This document shows positions 1-11,700 of a stretch of DNA of 64,000 nucleotides, in pieces (positions within the stretch are counted from its first letter, which is position 1; each line of letters begins with the position of its first letter). A model generated the notes under the pieces. The model worked only from the letters and a program-made list of their open reading frames with translations. It did no database searches and had not been told where the DNA came from. The translations under genes and the position numbers were made by a program. Source of the DNA: Jackrogersella multiformis (Eukaryota; Ascomycota; Sordariomycetes; Xylariales; Hypoxylaceae); contig CADCXD010000011.1 in the NCBI GenBank assembly GCA_902806575.1, forward strand, positions 2,294,001 through 2,358,000. The letters run 5' to 3'.

Positions 1-536
1 AGAAGGACCAGAGGATGGGTTCCCCCAGTAGAGTATCCAGTATTAGAGTATAGACTGACGAAATTATCTTTGGAACATCCCTATGGTGTATAGATTAGGA
101 GCTACAGTCTAGAAACGATAAGTGTATAAACAGTATAGAGCTATAGGAGCTATATGAAGCAGAATGAAACCATACTCCAGAAGGAATTACCGGGCTATTG
201 GGACCTGTAAATAAGTTATATTCTCTATACCTCTTAGTATACAATTGTAAAATTACTTAACTATTATATACAATCGTATATGATATTAATGTTGCTTGTT
301 ATGTGGTAGTTACCTAACACCTAGTTTTCTAGTTATAAAACTATTCCCCATAGCCCCTTTTATTCGGACTACTTACCTCAGGTCCTCTTTATGAATAGAC
401 ATTCTTTTCCCTTTCCTTCAACGGCCATACGCAGGTTAACATCATGTATGTAGCCTACTTAGAAACGAAAGTCAGCGTCTTGAGGTTCATTTAACCATTT
501 AGATATCTAATAGCTGAGGTACTCTCTGTTAAATGA

Positions 537-592
537 TAGCCCGAGCGGTTTTAGACACTCCAGACTCAAGTGACCCGTACGGAGATTCGACC
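537..592 (+). pseudogene. Decayed tRNA-Leu(CAA)-like relic
   Basis: An A-box-like TAGCCCGAGCGG (537-548), an anticodon-arm-like CCAGACTCAAG (560-570) and a T-arm-like GATTCGACCCC (582-592) follow each other in the order and rough spacing of a eukaryotic tRNA-Leu with anticodon CAA. The anticodon stem does not pair on its 3' side, the variable arm is shortened and no acceptor stem can be formed, so I read it as a degenerate copy or fragment and not a working tRNA gene. The match rests on eye alignment to the general tRNA-Leu pattern. Confidence 0.4.
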
Positions 593-647
593 CCCTATTT
601 GATATCCCCTATTTGATATCCCCTATTTGATATCCCCTATTTGATAT
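592..647. repeat. 14-bp tandem repeat, four perfect copies
   Basis: The unit CCCCTATTTGATAT is repeated four times with no mismatch (592-605, 606-619, 620-633, 634-647). It begins exactly where the tRNA-Leu-like relic loses its similarity, so the first unit reuses the run of C that ends the T-arm. Confidence 0.95.
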
Positions 648-1203
648 CACTATCACTCGCAAGCAGTATCTTCGCGCTGGCCATGTAAGAATTAAGAATT
701 CACGATGTTTGGTTGACTATGTAAGTCCTATGACTTTTCGGTATTGCTCGAGTAAACACTTGATATAACTCGCAGAACTTCAATTTTCGTTCCGCCGACT
801 AACTAGATAACACGTCCCCGAGTCTGATTTCCATCATCTATTGGAAAACTTCGGACCATGCAAGCCTCGTCCCAGATTATCGAACTGGGGCTATTCACTT
901 GGTATTCCCTTCACTACGCGCTGGCACAGCTATATGCCTCTCCCAGCTGGGCAAATGCTATCCAGATCAACCGAATCGATGTAACGGCCTTGGGGTGTTT
1001 TGATAAGCAGAAATGTGTCCTATAACTCCTTCAAGGACTGAACCTAGATTCGATTACCGAACGCCGAAAAAAGAAATGAAGTCCACGAAAACCATCCTCC
1101 TTCTCATTCTACGAGAGGGGCCGCGCTGGGCTGGATATCTGGGGAAATGCTGAAAGGAAAGGTCGTTTAATCGTATCGCTTTGTACATCTATATGGGAAG
1201 TCC

Positions 1204-2408
1204 TTAATCGATCGTCATTCTGCTCGGTAGCTGCGGCTGCTTGACATCGTGCATGGAGTAGCTAGCTTGCTCCTTGTCGATTTCTTGTCGGGGACTGTTA
1301 AGGTGGTTCTTCAGACCGGCGCCGAAGTTGAACATGCAGACGAGAGCATTGACGATGGTCAATATGAGGAGAATGATGGTGAGCACCGCGAATGCCGTTA
1401 ACGACTTTCGAACGGGCAGGTAATATTTGCTCTGGCTGGGGTCATAGATTCGGGCTAGCTTATAGATGAAGTACGTGAGACCACCCAGATAGAGAACTAT
1501 GACGATTACCATGCCGACCTTCCACTCGCGTCGCGTAAACCAGGCGGCGAAGAGGAGGATGGCGATAGAGATGGGAACGGCGATAGCGGTTAACGTGAAC
1601 TCGGTGGTTGTCTTTCCTCCAACCACAACTAGGAACTGGATTGTAAAGCCGACAAAGAAGAAGAAATCGAATTTCAGGAGAGCGATATAGACCTGTCGAA
1701 GCCATTAGCCAAATAGGAGTATGTTAGGATAATTGATGACAAACCTGATAGTGCAGGAATCGCTTCTTCATCCTGTAGTCAGCTCCTATGTGCTTCAGGA
1801 TATCCCAGGCAAACTCCTGATACAGCTTCCACGATATGAAGCTTAGAATGATGGTGACCAAGGAGATGATGCAGGGAATGGCGATAAGGACACCTTGGAT
1901 CTCGGACCAAATATCGTGGTTGTTGAAAGCGTTATAGCTTGTTAACCTGGAGATAGCGACGTGGACCTGGTCGATCTGGAGGGCGCTGTAGACGAGGAAA
2001 GCCAGATTTGCGATACAGAGCCCGATAATCTGGATAGTATTCTTCATGCGGAGCGCATCCCAGACCAATACTAAGTCGTAGATGAAGGCAAGCATCAGCA
2101 AGCCTAAGAAGGTCGGGATAGTCTTGGTTTGAGCTTTGCCATCTTCCTTGTTTGCACCCCATTGTTCGTCGGTCATATCTCTGAGGCCATTTTGAAACTG
2201 GGAAAATGTATATCTGGAATCATGGATAATTAGTTTCAGGCTCGAGGTCAGGGTAAATAGTGTAGATAGTGGCAACGTACGACTCGAAAGCGATGCAAAT
2301 GATGGCCTGCAGCGCAGCGACGATGAAGAATAGACGCGGCCATTTCCTAGTGAATATCTCGCCAGTAGATTTCGCTAGACTGCTCGTTCGATTACTCTTG
2401 GACGCCAT
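1204..2408 (-). CDS. UPF0658-like Golgi membrane protein
   Basis: Three exons on the minus strand: 2408-2281, 2213-1745 and 1692-1204, joined by 67- and 52-nt introns (GTACGT...CAG and GTTTGT...CAG), give about 361 residues. The protein has a short basic N-terminus, then seven or so hydrophobic segments spread over its length and a charged C-terminal tail. Joining exon 1 to exon 2 produces AFESYTFSQFQNGL, and exon 3 starts VYIALLKFDFFFFVGF; both strings are characteristic of the fungal UPF0658 family, members of which are annotated as Golgi apparatus membrane proteins. Biochemical function is unknown. The ATG at 2408 is the only methionine that gives a plausible first membrane segment after a short tail. 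It points away from the next gene, leaving a 3.4-kb gap upstream. Family call is by motif recall; exon phases are consistent throughout. Confidence 0.82.
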
Positions 2409-3324
2409 GATTGTATTGAGGTTATCTTCGTACCGCGCCTGCGGATATTGGGCGTACTCCTGCTGCGGATGATGAAATGATTGATTAGAGGCAATTTGCC
2501 GGAAGCCCGTAGAGTCCCCAGCTAAGAACGACGGAGAACCTCGAGTGAACGCCAGATTGATGGCACGGGACTCCTCACCTAAGGAGGAGTCGGACGAATG
2601 GCGAAGGTTGGAGGGAGATGATCTCTGTCGTTATTGGTGATGTTTGTTGTAACAGAGCAGTTGGAGACCCCAATTCGTTTAATCACCGCTGACTCTGATA
2701 ATAATAATAATAATAACAATAGCCGGGTAGGACACGAGGGTGATACGAAAGGAGACAAAGAGGTCGGGACCGTGTTTCGCAGACGAGAGTATTGGGTTAA
2801 TATTGGTATAAGTTGTCGAGGCCGAGCTATTACAACTTGATCATGTATTCCGTATGAATGACACGACGAGAGGATGGTTGAACGATTGATGGTGAGAAGC
2901 GATGATTGCTGGTCCAAATCGATTGAAGTTCAGACGTACTGGGCTGGCTGAAACAGGTCGACAGGTTTGATCCGTAACGAGGATGAAGCGCAGGGGGTAG
3001 GATTCGGGTCTGGCCGGCGGCCTAGAACAGCTAGGCTTGATTTCTTGGCTGCCTTTTACGTCTTGAGTCTGCGTTGGAAAAAAGGAAAAAGGGAAAGGAA
3101 AATGTCTTGGGGATTGTTGGGGTTCTTTTGTTACAGTTTGACGCAGGAGGATTATGCTGCTGATAATTCGATTGTTGATGTTGGCACGCGACGTAAAGAG
3201 CGGCAAAATAAAAAGGCAGTCAGATTATTCGCATCGAGAGTTGATGTGCAATGGAAAGATGGAGGGAGTCGGGTGTGAGTCGTCGGTCACCTGCTTCTGC
3301 GAATTAGGAGATGCAGGTCGATAT

Positions 3325-3360
3325 TGATACGATACGATACGATACGATATCGATACGATG
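3325..3360. repeat. GATAC microsatellite
   Basis: A run of the pentamer ATACG/GATAC repeats about five times and then breaks into GATATCGATACGATGG. It lies in the presumed promoter region of the UPF0658-like gene. Confidence 0.85.
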
Positions 3361-3518
3361 GTACGGAGAAGAGAATAGAATAAAAAAAATAAATCGGCCA
3401 GTCAAGTGAGGGGAACTATTCTCAACGACAAGATAATGCGTTCGTTGGTGATAGGTGGTTTATTGTTTTTTCTGAAATGAATGAGGAATTGACTTTGGAT
3501 CCAATCTTTAGAATATCC

Positions 3519-3565
3519 AGAATTCAGAATTCAGCACTCTGAACTCAGAATTTAGAATTCAGAAT
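3519..3565. repeat. AGAATTC-type imperfect tandem repeat
   Basis: Imperfect copies of CAGAATTCAGAATTTAGAATT stand head to tail (cagaattcagaattcag, gaactcagaatttagaattcagaat). The units are about 7-8 bp and differ by single bases, typical of slippage. Confidence 0.7.
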
Positions 3566-3859
3566 GGGTAAACCTCTGCTAGGAACGGGAGACCGGGGAT
3601 GAAGAAGGTGCATTTCAACCTTGGAAATGGGTCCCCTTTTTCCTTCCATGGCAGCATGGGCACGGGCAGTGCTGACATGCGAACTGGGGAGTTTTTACGG
3701 GGATCGCCTTCTACTGGGACGGTAGGATTGACTTGGTAGCGCTTGTTAGTGCCCCTCTTGCTAAACGTCCTCAAGAGTTAGCGTGAGGCTAGCAAACTCT
3801 ACTTGATAGCGAACTCTAATTCTTCTAATCCTTCCCTCGGGTACATGTACAGCCACTAC

Positions 3860-4110
3860 GCCAAGGTACCTAGATATGTACCTCTACCTTGGGACCCCAT
3901 CATCTTAAGTATTCGTCATCTCTCATTTTACCTCAATACGAAGTACCCAGGTACATATCTAGGTACATGTATGTAGGTATGTACCTACCTAATTACATGC
4001 AAGGCTCTCTTCAAGGTTCATTTTCGAGGATACATATGTACTTAATTTTTATGAGAGGCCGCCTTTGGAGGTTACCTAGGTACCTTAGGTAGGTAGTTGG
4101 AGATAAGGTA
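3860..4110. repeat. Cluster of TACCTAGGTA-type palindromes
   Basis: This stretch is packed with variants of the palindrome TACCTAGGTA and its half sites (GTACCTAG, AGGTACAT, ACCTACCT, GGTTACCTAGGTACC). The same family recurs in gaps throughout the window, for example 4862-4940, 5625-5640, 8420-8450, 12830-12850, 13120-13385, 18165-18205, 21305-21350, 35185-35220 and 61105-61165, and is essentially absent from exons. Confidence 0.8.
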
Positions 4111-5811
4111 TTTGTTATGGATATACGACTGACGGCATCTGGAGTTTCCAATGTTGAGCATGTCTAGGTAGTACCTAAGCAGCTAAGCACCTACACTAGC
4201 TGACTAGATAGGTGATGGATCATGGCGTAGGTTATGGCGCTTCAGCAGTTGACTATTTATGCGGCTGATCATCAAGCCGCTTGAAAAGAACACGGGATTG
4301 TCTCCATAACTCCTAATTGCCAAGATAATTAGCTGACCTGTCTGTTTTAAAAATAGGCTTTCTAACAGAACAGCATCTACTAATATGTATTAACAACATT
4401 CTGCATCTTCCCATTCGAAGTTATTAAATCCGATGTCTTATTCGTAAACATCCGAAGACTTAGACTGTTACATACGTTGATATGGGAGAAGGGAGTTTAT
4501 ACTAAAGGGTTCGAACCAATATGGATGTACGTAAACATACTCGTCCCTTAAACCCCCTTGATTATGTAGCAAGTCACAATACTAAGACTCGAAGGGTCTT
4601 TCAGCCCACTACTAGTGTACTGGGTACTAGGTACCTAGCGTAAAGGGAATAATCCATGGAATGCAAGGCAGACAGGCAGACAGGCGGACAGGGCAGAGTC
4701 CGATGCCAAGGATGCTCAGCCACTTAGGTTCTAGAGACTTGGTCGTCATACCAACGTCCATCCTCTTCAAATTCCAGACTTTTGCAGTTGACCAAGACCT
4801 CTTTTTACTACTTACATAGTAGCTTAGCCTTAGGTATGTCATGAATCTTGGAGCTTACTTAGCTACTTACCTACCTAGGTAGATAGCAGAATCCTACATA
4901 GTATTGTCTTAGCTAAATGGGCACCTAGGTAGGTAGCTGTTGTGTCTTATTGGACGTTGCTGGTGAGGGGGGGAATGTGATCAGAAACCTGAAACGAGAC
5001 TCACTCAAGGCTTTATAAACCCGAAAAAGAGATCTGAAGTATGAAACTCAATTCAATCTGCGCGTTCCTCTTCAAGTCTTCCCGTCGCATTGGTTCCAAG
5101 ATTTGGTTGAGGATCTCTACTGGACCGCATATGGTAACTCTGGAATTCTGCGGTTCTGTTTATAGCACTTTGGAAACCCATCTGATGTGCTGCCATGATG
5201 GAAGCAAGCTGCAGCTACGAAACGAAACAACCAATCTGCAGCGCCCTAGATCTCCATAATCGTAAGAACATGGCTCTCGTTTAGGAAGACAGTACCACCT
5301 GGGCTGCTAGGTAAGATATTAAGATACTGAGATACTAAGAAAGCTAAGGTTTGGAGAAAATCGTTGGATATTGTTATTGGAGTTTGCGTTGAGCTGAGAA
5401 AAGGCAGACCTAAGATAAAGCAGACCTAAGATATTAGATAATCAAACCGAAACCTTCACTTATGAAAAGATGCCCAGGTGATCCTACATATGTACAAAGG
5501 TACTTACTTAAAATACCTAGTGTAGGTACAACCTTGAAACAAACATTGAACCCAAATGAAAGATTCTGCACCGCCACAGGTTAACCTGGCTAAAACTTAA
5601 CAATATTAAAGTTCCGTACCAATTAAGGTACCTAGGTAATCAATTGTGGATCCCCTCCATATCGACAAGACAGTGCAAACGCGCTTACACCATGTAATCG
5701 CAACTTACGTCAAATTATTCCAAAAAAGAGAAGCTTCAGCGAAAACACGCGATTGCGGCATCACCACTTTAACAATAACCTAACGACGACGTAGTTCGTA
5801 GGCCATCCAAC

Positions 5812-7748
5812 ATGATGGAAATCGAGGAGGAAGATATCCTGCGCAGCATTGCGAACGGTGGCCAGATCGACTTGTAAGAATATACCCTCAGTTGTGTCTA
5901 TCCATCCCAATTCCAATTCCAATTCTAATTCCAATTCCAACTCCAACTCCAACTCCAACCACTGACCTGACTACTGACGGACACTGATACTGACTGTTAT
6001 ATCATCAGTTCCATATGGCCAGCTCTGTTGCCGCGAATAGTCTCTCGAATAGAAAGGGTTAGTCAAGAGCAGCAAACCTCAACCGCAGACGAATCGATGT
6101 TGACATTGGTAAACAGGTCGCGCGTCATGAATTCCCTATACCCATATTGCCACCCCCGGCAGCTACCATTATCCCATCTTCCATACCACCGCCGCCTCAG
6201 ACCCAACCCGATTCAGAGTCGACAGACAACTTCCTCTCGCCGCTACCGTCGTCGCCCCTAGAACCGTCAAGCTCGAGCTCGTCTCAAGAAAACAAAGAAA
6301 ACACACCAATACCGCCGCGGATGAACCCACCGCCAATCTCCATCTCCCCTCCCGTTCCCGCTCCCGCCATATCCCTCCCTCCAGGCACGCTACCACAACA
6401 GATAGCCTCCATGCTCGCCGAGATAACTTCTACTCTGATATCCACATTCCCCAAGTACCCACCTCACACTCTGCAGCGTCTATCCGAGCTCGTCATCGCG
6501 CCCAAGCACCACTACCGCTCCCTCCCGACCTATCTCCACGCCCTAGATCGAGTCGTCCACGTGACGTCCGGCCTCAACATCTACCCGCTGCCCCCGGCAG
6601 TACCAGACATGAAGACCGCTTCCCTCCTCTCTAACGGCATCTCCGATGCCCTCGCCCCGCCCTCGCCCTGGGCCACTCCCGGAAGCGACGAGGCTCTAGG
6701 CGGCGCGCTCCTGACTCCCATCCCCTGGCTCCAGCCGAACCACCACGGCATCGGCGGGCCTTCGCCATCTACGCTCAGTACCCCGGGGCAACGGAGCCCC
6801 AACGGTAGCGGCAGCGGCAGCGGCCAGACCGCTGGCGGCGCGGGTCCCGTCAGCGCCACGATGGGCGGCAACGATCTGGAGGGCGAGGTGCACACCGAAA
6901 GCACCGAGACCATCGATGGCCCTAACGGCGTCGGGAGCATCGAGACCGTGTCCGTGTCCGTCAACGGCATCCCATCGATGGGCGCGCGCGGCGTCGGCGT
7001 CACCCAAGGCGAGCTGTTGAGGCAGGAGCAGCGCGCCGGCGTCGTGCCCGTCAGCCAGCTCGTGCCTAGCCACCACGTACACAGCGCCAACCCGCACGCT
7101 CAGGTCCACAGGCGCGCTTCCGCTTCCCCAACGCCAACCTCCGAATCGGGCTCGAACCCAGGGGCGGCGGCGCAATCGGGCCCGCTCGACGGAGAGAGGA
7201 AGTCCGCCTCTCCTCCTACCGCGGCAGAAGCCGATTCCACTTCTCCCTCCAACGGCGGAACCGGCAGCGGCGGTATCAGCACAGCCGACGCGGACGCGCC
7301 TATGGGCTCGGTCATCGGCTCGGACGACGAGAAGCCGCACGCGCGCGGGCCCGAGGAGATCGGCGCCGAGGACACGGGCCCGCAGCACGCCACCACCAGC
7401 ACCGGCACCACCAGCACGTCCGCCTCCGGCGTCGAGATGCAGGGCATCGACCTCGAAGCCGCCGTCGGCCGCAAGGGCACTAACGGCAGTAGCAAGAGCC
7501 CGCCGAAGCCCGACGCCGACGACGATAAGATGGACGTCGAAGAAAGCACGGAGCGGGAGCGGGAGAGGGAGAGGAGGGGCTCGACCCCCAAGCGCGAGGC
7601 CCCGGACGAGCTGGGCGCCGCCGAGACCAAGAGGGTTAGGGAGGAGCTGGAGGCCATGGTGGTGGTAGGGGAAGAGGGAGGCGAAGAGGGCACGGCTATG
7701 GATACGTCCGCCGACGGAAAGGGGGAGGGAGACGGCGGAGGCGAGTAA
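5812..7748 (+). CDS. PP4 regulatory subunit 2 (Psy4-like)
   Basis: Three exons, 5812-5873, 6009-6057 and 6117-7748, give about 580 residues. Exon 1 encodes EEEDILRSIANGGQIDF and exon 2 SIWPALLPRIVSRIER, matching the start of the PPP4R2/Psy4 family, which binds the PP4 phosphatase catalytic subunit and helps reverse DNA-damage checkpoint phosphorylation. Exon 3 adds a proline-rich piece, a helical segment (LPPGTLPQQIASMLAEITSTL; LQRLSELVIAPKHHYRSL) that completes the family's conserved N-terminal domain, and then some 350 residues of low-complexity Gly/Ser/Thr and Glu/Asp-rich tail with an ERERERERR run and a KRxRE patch near the C-terminus. Intron 1 (135 nt) contains an AATTCC microsatellite; intron 2 starts with the weaker donor GTTAGT. 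Two adjacent ATG codons stand at 5812 and 5815. It converges on RAD50, another DNA-repair gene. Confidence 0.8.
5905..5958. repeat. AATTCC/AACTCC hexamer repeat in an intron
   Basis: About nine hexamers (CCAATT and CCAACT types) sit inside intron 1 of the Psy4-like gene. Read on the other strand it codes for a spurious run of ELELEL. Confidence 0.9.
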
Positions 7749-8799
7749 GGGGTGCGTGGGTGGTCAGGAGAGCTCCGTCCCGACACCGATGTTCTGTGAT
7801 CGGAAGGCGAGTCTGATATCTCTGCCGCACGCGCTGATGGGGTTAAGGATTACCTTTTTTCTACCCTTTCTACTGGCCCAGCTCGATCGACATTGGATTG
7901 GATTGGATTGGATTGGTGGCAGGTGGTCGGGAAATCTAACTTAGCCTACCTCTCAACCTACCTCTTAACCTTGACTCCCTAGAGCCGACCACTACCCGCC
8001 AACCACTAACCTCTACCTACCATGGCAAGGTTAAACAACACTTGATCGACAGATCGATGATTGGGGGGCCCGGAACCGAACTAGTCTACCTAGTCTAATC
8101 CGGCTGTAAACGAAACGTATTTTTCTTCATCGGCTTGGAACTGGAACTGGAACTGGAACTCTTATGTTTATGTTTATGTTTATGTACGTGTAGTGATTGT
8201 GATACCAGACGAGATCAGACGAGGGGAGGAAGCAGAAGGAGAAGGGAGATGATGTCGTTTGCGTGCATCCGGGCTATTATAGGATAGTTGGTATGGATGG
8301 AATGAATGCTGCATCATGATAACGTAACATATCATCACATCATAACATAACGTGCTTGGTGTTCACTACGCCGGTATCTATCGTCAAGTCGTCGTTTAAT
8401 GAGCTGATATGCATGGCTACCTACCTACCTATCTACCTAGGTACTAGGGTAGTTAAGGAGGTCCTTAGCCACAGAGGAAGATCGTCAAGATTTAGTTCGT
8501 TTGGTCAAATTAAATCTGCTACCTAAGTACGCGTGCACGAAGGCAGAGCTTGGAACTGTGCTTCGTCGCAGCTGGCTAGTATAATACATTCATATATCCG
8601 TCCGTCCAATATCAAATCCCATCCCTTGTTTTTTTTTTTCGCACGACGCCGATGAGTGCGAAAAGCCATATGCTTAGCATGCGATAAGCTACAGTAGGTC
8701 CAAGACACACTCCAATCAAATGCCAAGCCACCACACGTAGAAGTAGAAACTACTCCCATCGGTAATCCGTCACTTTCTTCCTGTCTTAAGCTCAACCGT
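7749..8799. other. Convergent intergenic region with simple repeats
   Basis: The 3' ends of the Psy4-like gene and RAD50 face each other here, so this is shared 3' flank. It holds a GGATT run (about 7889-7912), a GGAACT run (about 8139-8161) and a TATGTT run (about 8163-8185), plus a TACCTA cluster near 8425-8447. Open frames are small and unconvincing. Confidence 0.7.
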
Positions 8800-11700
8800 T
8801 TAGAGGACGGTAGAGATGCTCTCGCGCTCGATGGTGCTGTTCTGCTTGTCGTCGCGCTTGACGCGGTAGAAGTAGTCGCAGAAGTCGGAGCACCGCATGT
8901 GCCGCAGGAACTCCTCGTCGTGGGTGATGACGATGAGCTGGAAGTTGGCCTGGGCCTTGCGGGCCTGTATGATGGCGTGCAGGCTCTCGGCTAGGGATCG
9001 GATGTTGTCGCGGTCGAGGTTGGTCGTGGGCTCGTCGAGCGCGATGAGCCCGCAGCCGATGCCGAACGACTCGGCCAGCGCCAGCCGGATGATGATGCTC
9101 GCCAGCACTTTCTGGCCGGCCGAGCACCTTCCTCGCATGTCCATCTCGGTATCCTGCTTCACCATGCATACGCGGTAGTTGTACGAGCTGCGGCCCGTCG
9201 TGAGCTCGCCGTCCGACTTGATCAGGATCGTGTCGATGTCGGTGCCTTGGTACGTGCTCTGCCATAGCTCGCCCGCAATCCGGTTCACCTCCTCCATCTT
9301 GAGCGCATGGTACCGTATTATGGCGTTGCTGAACGCCGTACCATATTTACCTAGATCCTCGATTACCGCCTTGGTCGTCTCGACCTTGATATGGGTCTCG
9401 CGATACTGCTGGGCCGCGTTCTCGTAGTCGGTCTGCCACTCGACGAGTAATCGCGCCAGCTCGTCATCCTTACTCATCATGGTTCCCTTGATAGATCCTA
9501 TATCTGCATTCAACTTGTGGCTTCGCGACTCCCAATTTCTGGCTTCTTGGTCAAGTCGTTCGTAATCCTCATTCGCATTGCGAGACTCGAGCTCTTCGAT
9601 ATTGTGCCTGAACTTATCTATGTCTCGTTGAGTTTTGCGGTAGGTGAGATTGTCGATGATGTTCTTCCTTCTCCCCTCGCTGTTGCCAATCTCCTCCTTG
9701 ATTTTGTTGGTGCGTGCTGTCAGGTCGTTCATATCCTTCTCGATCCGTTTGATGCCGTTATCGAGGGACTGAATCGCCCGCTCCGTAGCGGCAAGGAGCG
9801 ACGGTCCACCGCGATCTAGATAGTCTTGTATGTCGTTATTAATTAGCTTGAGCTCATTTACCGATGCTGCAAGCCCATCTCGCTCATCGGCAACCTTCTT
9901 CTCTTTCGTACGTCCTCTCTGTTGAGTATCGTCTCGAATAGTCTTGGCCTTGGAAATTTCGGGTTCAACTGATCCTAGTTCCTTGTCTGCTTCTTGGATG
10001 GCCTCCTTTTGCTTGCTGATGTCATCCTTCTGGGTCTGAATTTGATCTTGGAAGCCTTTCTTCTTCTCAAGCTGCCGAGCTGCGTCCTTTATCCTGTTGC
10101 TTAATCGACTTCGCTCAAGCTCAAGCGAGTTTATTAGGTCTCGTAGGCGCTGCTTATCGCTGGATAACTTTGAAATGTCATTCTTCACCGCTCTCATCTG
10201 CTCGGCACATCTGTCCTGGAGCTCATGAATCTCTTCGGTGCTTCGAACTGTACCGCTTGACTGCTGCTGAGACATAATTCTCTCTACTTGAGCCTCGGCT
10301 TCCTCGATCTCGTTGTATGTCTGAGAGATGTTGTGAACTGTCTTGCTCATCGACTCGAGGTCTTGCTTTTCCTCTTGTCTCCCTCGGACAGCTTCATCCA
10401 TCTCTTCGACGCGTTGCACCATGTCTTCTTCTCTTTCCTTGCTTACTCGAACCTCTCTATCGGATTCTTCCTTTTCCGACATGAGTCGAGCGTATGTTTC
10501 ACTCTGGGGGCGGACCGTTCGCAGGTTCGCCAATAGCTCTTCGAACTCAGCTAAATCGGTTTGCATGTCCTCCTTTTTGGTGTCTTGGAGTGCTTCGTTG
10601 ATTTTCCTAACCAACCGCGACTTATCATTGGCGTCGACAAAGGCGCGATCGCAGAGTTTGCATCGGTTCTGTCTGTTCAGGACTTTCTGGCAGTCCGCAT
10701 AGTAGCCCTTGAAGTGATCGAAGAGAGCAATGTCAGTCTCCAATGTAAGGATTTCCCCTTCGAGACGTTCGATTTCTTTAGGTAGCTTGTCAACGCTCGG
10801 CTCGGATGTAGGATCCGCTGTCTTGAGCGATCCGAGGACGGCAGATTTGCACCGGTCTATCTCGTCATTGCGCTTCTTGGCCTTGTCTTGGGCCGTCTTC
10901 AGGGTGAATTGTATTTGTTTGAGCTGCTGGACAGTATCATCGCGCTTTCGGGCTGCTTCGTCATATGCCTGAATTTTTACTTGCAGCGCCTTCTGGAACT
11001 CGCGATCAATGGTTGATGGATCCCACGAACTACTGACCATGTTTGACATCTTGTCGCCCCACGTGCTACTGAGAGTATCTAACTTCCGCTTCTTCTCAGC
11101 CAGCTCGGTTTTACGGACATCCAGTTGGGCTCGGTCGGCAAGGAGCCTAGTGGATTCTACAAGCTCGCGACCAAGTCGGCTGTTCTCCGCCTCGAGTTGC
11201 TGGAGTTTGCCTTCTTCCTGCTGAAGTTTCCCATCGAAGTCGGAGTTCTGCAACTCCTGGGTAGCCTGTCCAAGCCGACCTTCTACGTCATTGAAGGAAG
11301 AGTCAAGCAGCGCCTTACTGCCTTCGTCGACCTCCACCGAGCTGAGGCTTTTCTGTAGGGCTAGAATTTGCTTCTCTATCTTGACAATTGCTTGCCTTGC
11401 AGAAACGCGATTCTGTGTGTGACGAGTCTTCTGGCCCTCTAAGTCGGAGATGGCGGCTCTCTTGTTGTCCAGTTCCTCGGCATTGTCCGACTGCAAGGTC
11501 TCAAGTTCTCGTTTCTTGTCTGCTAGAAGCTTTTGGATTCGCTCCTGGAATGCCTGAACTTTGCGATCGTCCAACTCTCCGTCGAAGCCGCGAATGCTAT
11601 GTAACTGGGCGGCTTGGTGGATGTTTTCGACACGCGAGGCGAGTTGACGTTCGTACTTTGCTTTATCGGATTGGCGCATACCTCGTTCAGCTAGTTTCTC

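Larger units (their letters stand above)
1..1203. other. Left-edge intergenic region, no gene seen
   Basis: No convincing coding sequence is visible. The first 500 bases are AT-rich with many short stop-filled frames. The only structured parts are the tRNA-Leu-like relic near 537-592 and the 14-bp tandem repeat that follows it. The last 200 bases are probably the 3' flank of the membrane protein gene that ends at 1204 on the minus strand. Confidence 0.6.
2409..5811. other. 3.4-kb intergenic region with microsatellites
   Basis: This gap lies between two divergent genes and should hold both promoters. Open frames here (for example 2579-2917 and 2841-3206 on the minus strand, 2967-3278 on the plus strand) are short, low in complexity and resemble nothing I recognise. 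Visible structure is an ATA run (2698-2718), a GATAC run (about 3326-3350), an AGAATTC-type run (about 3520-3565) and dense clusters of TACCTAGGTA palindromes between 3860 and 5650. Confidence 0.65.

Noticed and set aside
2967..3278. 103-codon plus-strand frame
   Set aside because: Low complexity, Arg/Lys-rich, in the promoter region between divergent genes, and no motif.
4502..4520. GGGTTCGAACC, a B-box-like word
   Set aside because: It is a simple palindrome with no A-box upstream and no tRNA fold.
6169..7786. Long open frames on the minus strand (for example 6696-7388, 7100-7786)
   Set aside because: They are antisense to the GC-rich low-complexity tail of the Psy4-like gene, have Arg/Ala or Ser/Pro-rich composition and no domain.
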